From: Spirochaetaceae bacterium
GTDB taxonomy: Bacteria; Spirochaetota; Spirochaetia; DSM-27196; SLAA01
Length of the DNA stretch: 6,867 nt
Reading direction: 5' to 3'
NCBI GenBank assembly: GCA_003564775.1
Contig: PXEI01000249.1
Location: 1-6,867, forward strand
Shown: positions 6,752 through 6,867 of the stretch, in pieces
How positions within the stretch are numbered: position 1 is the stretch's first letter
How the letters are laid out: each line of letters opens with the position of its first letter
Program-made: the position numbers and the translations under genes
The notes under the pieces: model-generated
The model's input: only the letters and a program-made list of their open reading frames with translations
Told to the model about the DNA's origin: nothing
The model's database searches: none

Positions 6752-6867
6752 GCCTTCTCTTTTCCCGGGATATCGATAAAGAACGTTGTCCCGACCCCGA
6801 GTTCGGTCTCGAACCACATTTGGCCACCATGATCAACCACTATGCGCTCAACGATAGACAAGCCTAA
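6748..6867 (-). CDS. Sensor histidine kinase, C-terminal end only
   Basis: Thirty-nine residues before TGA at 6748-6750 are readable from the right window edge. They start inside the G2 box of a GHKL ATPase domain (LGLSIVERIVVDHGGQMWFE) and continue with the usual last strand of the fold, GVGTTFFIDIPG. This is the typical C-terminus of a HisKA/HATPase_c kinase. The phosphorylated His, N box, sensor domain and any membrane segments lie outside the window. The gene ends four bases inside the start of the response regulator (ATGA), so it is very probably the cognate kinase and, given the NtrX-like partner, could be NtrY-like. The kinase family call is firm; the NtrY assignment is only contextual. 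Confidence 0.92.
   Translation of the reverse strand, partial: LGLSIVERIVVDHGGQMWFETELGVGTTFFIDIPGKEKA

Noticed and set aside
6752..6817. Open upstream extension of the response regulator (22 residues)
   Set aside because: It runs antisense-free but over the end of the histidine kinase in another frame. The receiver domain begins normally at MSLVLVVDDEE, and the ATGA junction favours 6751.

Overview
The window looks like an ordinary chromosomal segment from a free-living, moderately GC-rich bacterium. A spirochaete is the best guess. The LexA sequence, in particular its recognition-helix region (GISAKGAYDHVKAL) and Ala-Gly cleavage region, is very close to what I recall of Leptospira LexA, and the NtrX-like sigma-54 response regulator and the secreted LamG/FnIII protein fit that group. 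This taxonomic call is recall and inference, not a search result. I see no mobile element, CRISPR array, tRNA or rRNA.

Layout. (1) Positions 1-1842, minus strand: a secreted LamG-like/fibronectin type III protein followed by a TPR protein that runs off the left edge. The two genes overlap by ATGA. (2) Positions 1843-1868: a 26-base divergent gap, the only intergenic DNA in the window. It contains overlapping candidate promoters and the palindrome TTGTACAA. (3) Positions 1869-3842, plus strand: uvrC, encoding the excision endonuclease of nucleotide excision repair, with a glycine/alanine-rich insertion. (4) Positions 3776-6867, minus strand: a tightly packed gene string read from right to left: sensor histidine kinase (only its C-terminus is visible), sigma-54-dependent NtrX-like response regulator, lexA, and holA (DNA polymerase III delta). 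Every junction in this string overlaps (ATGA, ATGA, ATGAGTAA), which suggests one translationally coupled operon. The 3' ends of holA and uvrC overlap tail to tail by 67 bases.

How the genes may work together. The SOS repressor LexA and a clamp-loader subunit lie downstream of a two-component system, and the repair gene uvrC lies convergently next to them, so this is a DNA-repair/replication neighbourhood joined to an envelope or metabolic stress regulator. No sequence matching the Leptospira-type (TTTG-N5-CAAA) or Bacillus-type (GAAC-N4-GTTC) SOS box was found by eye, so SOS control of uvrC or lexA is not shown here. Nothing in the window is clearly a new biological system. The points most worth a second look are the operon arrangement, the UvrC insertion, the antisense gene-tail overlap and the very compact divergent promoter gap.
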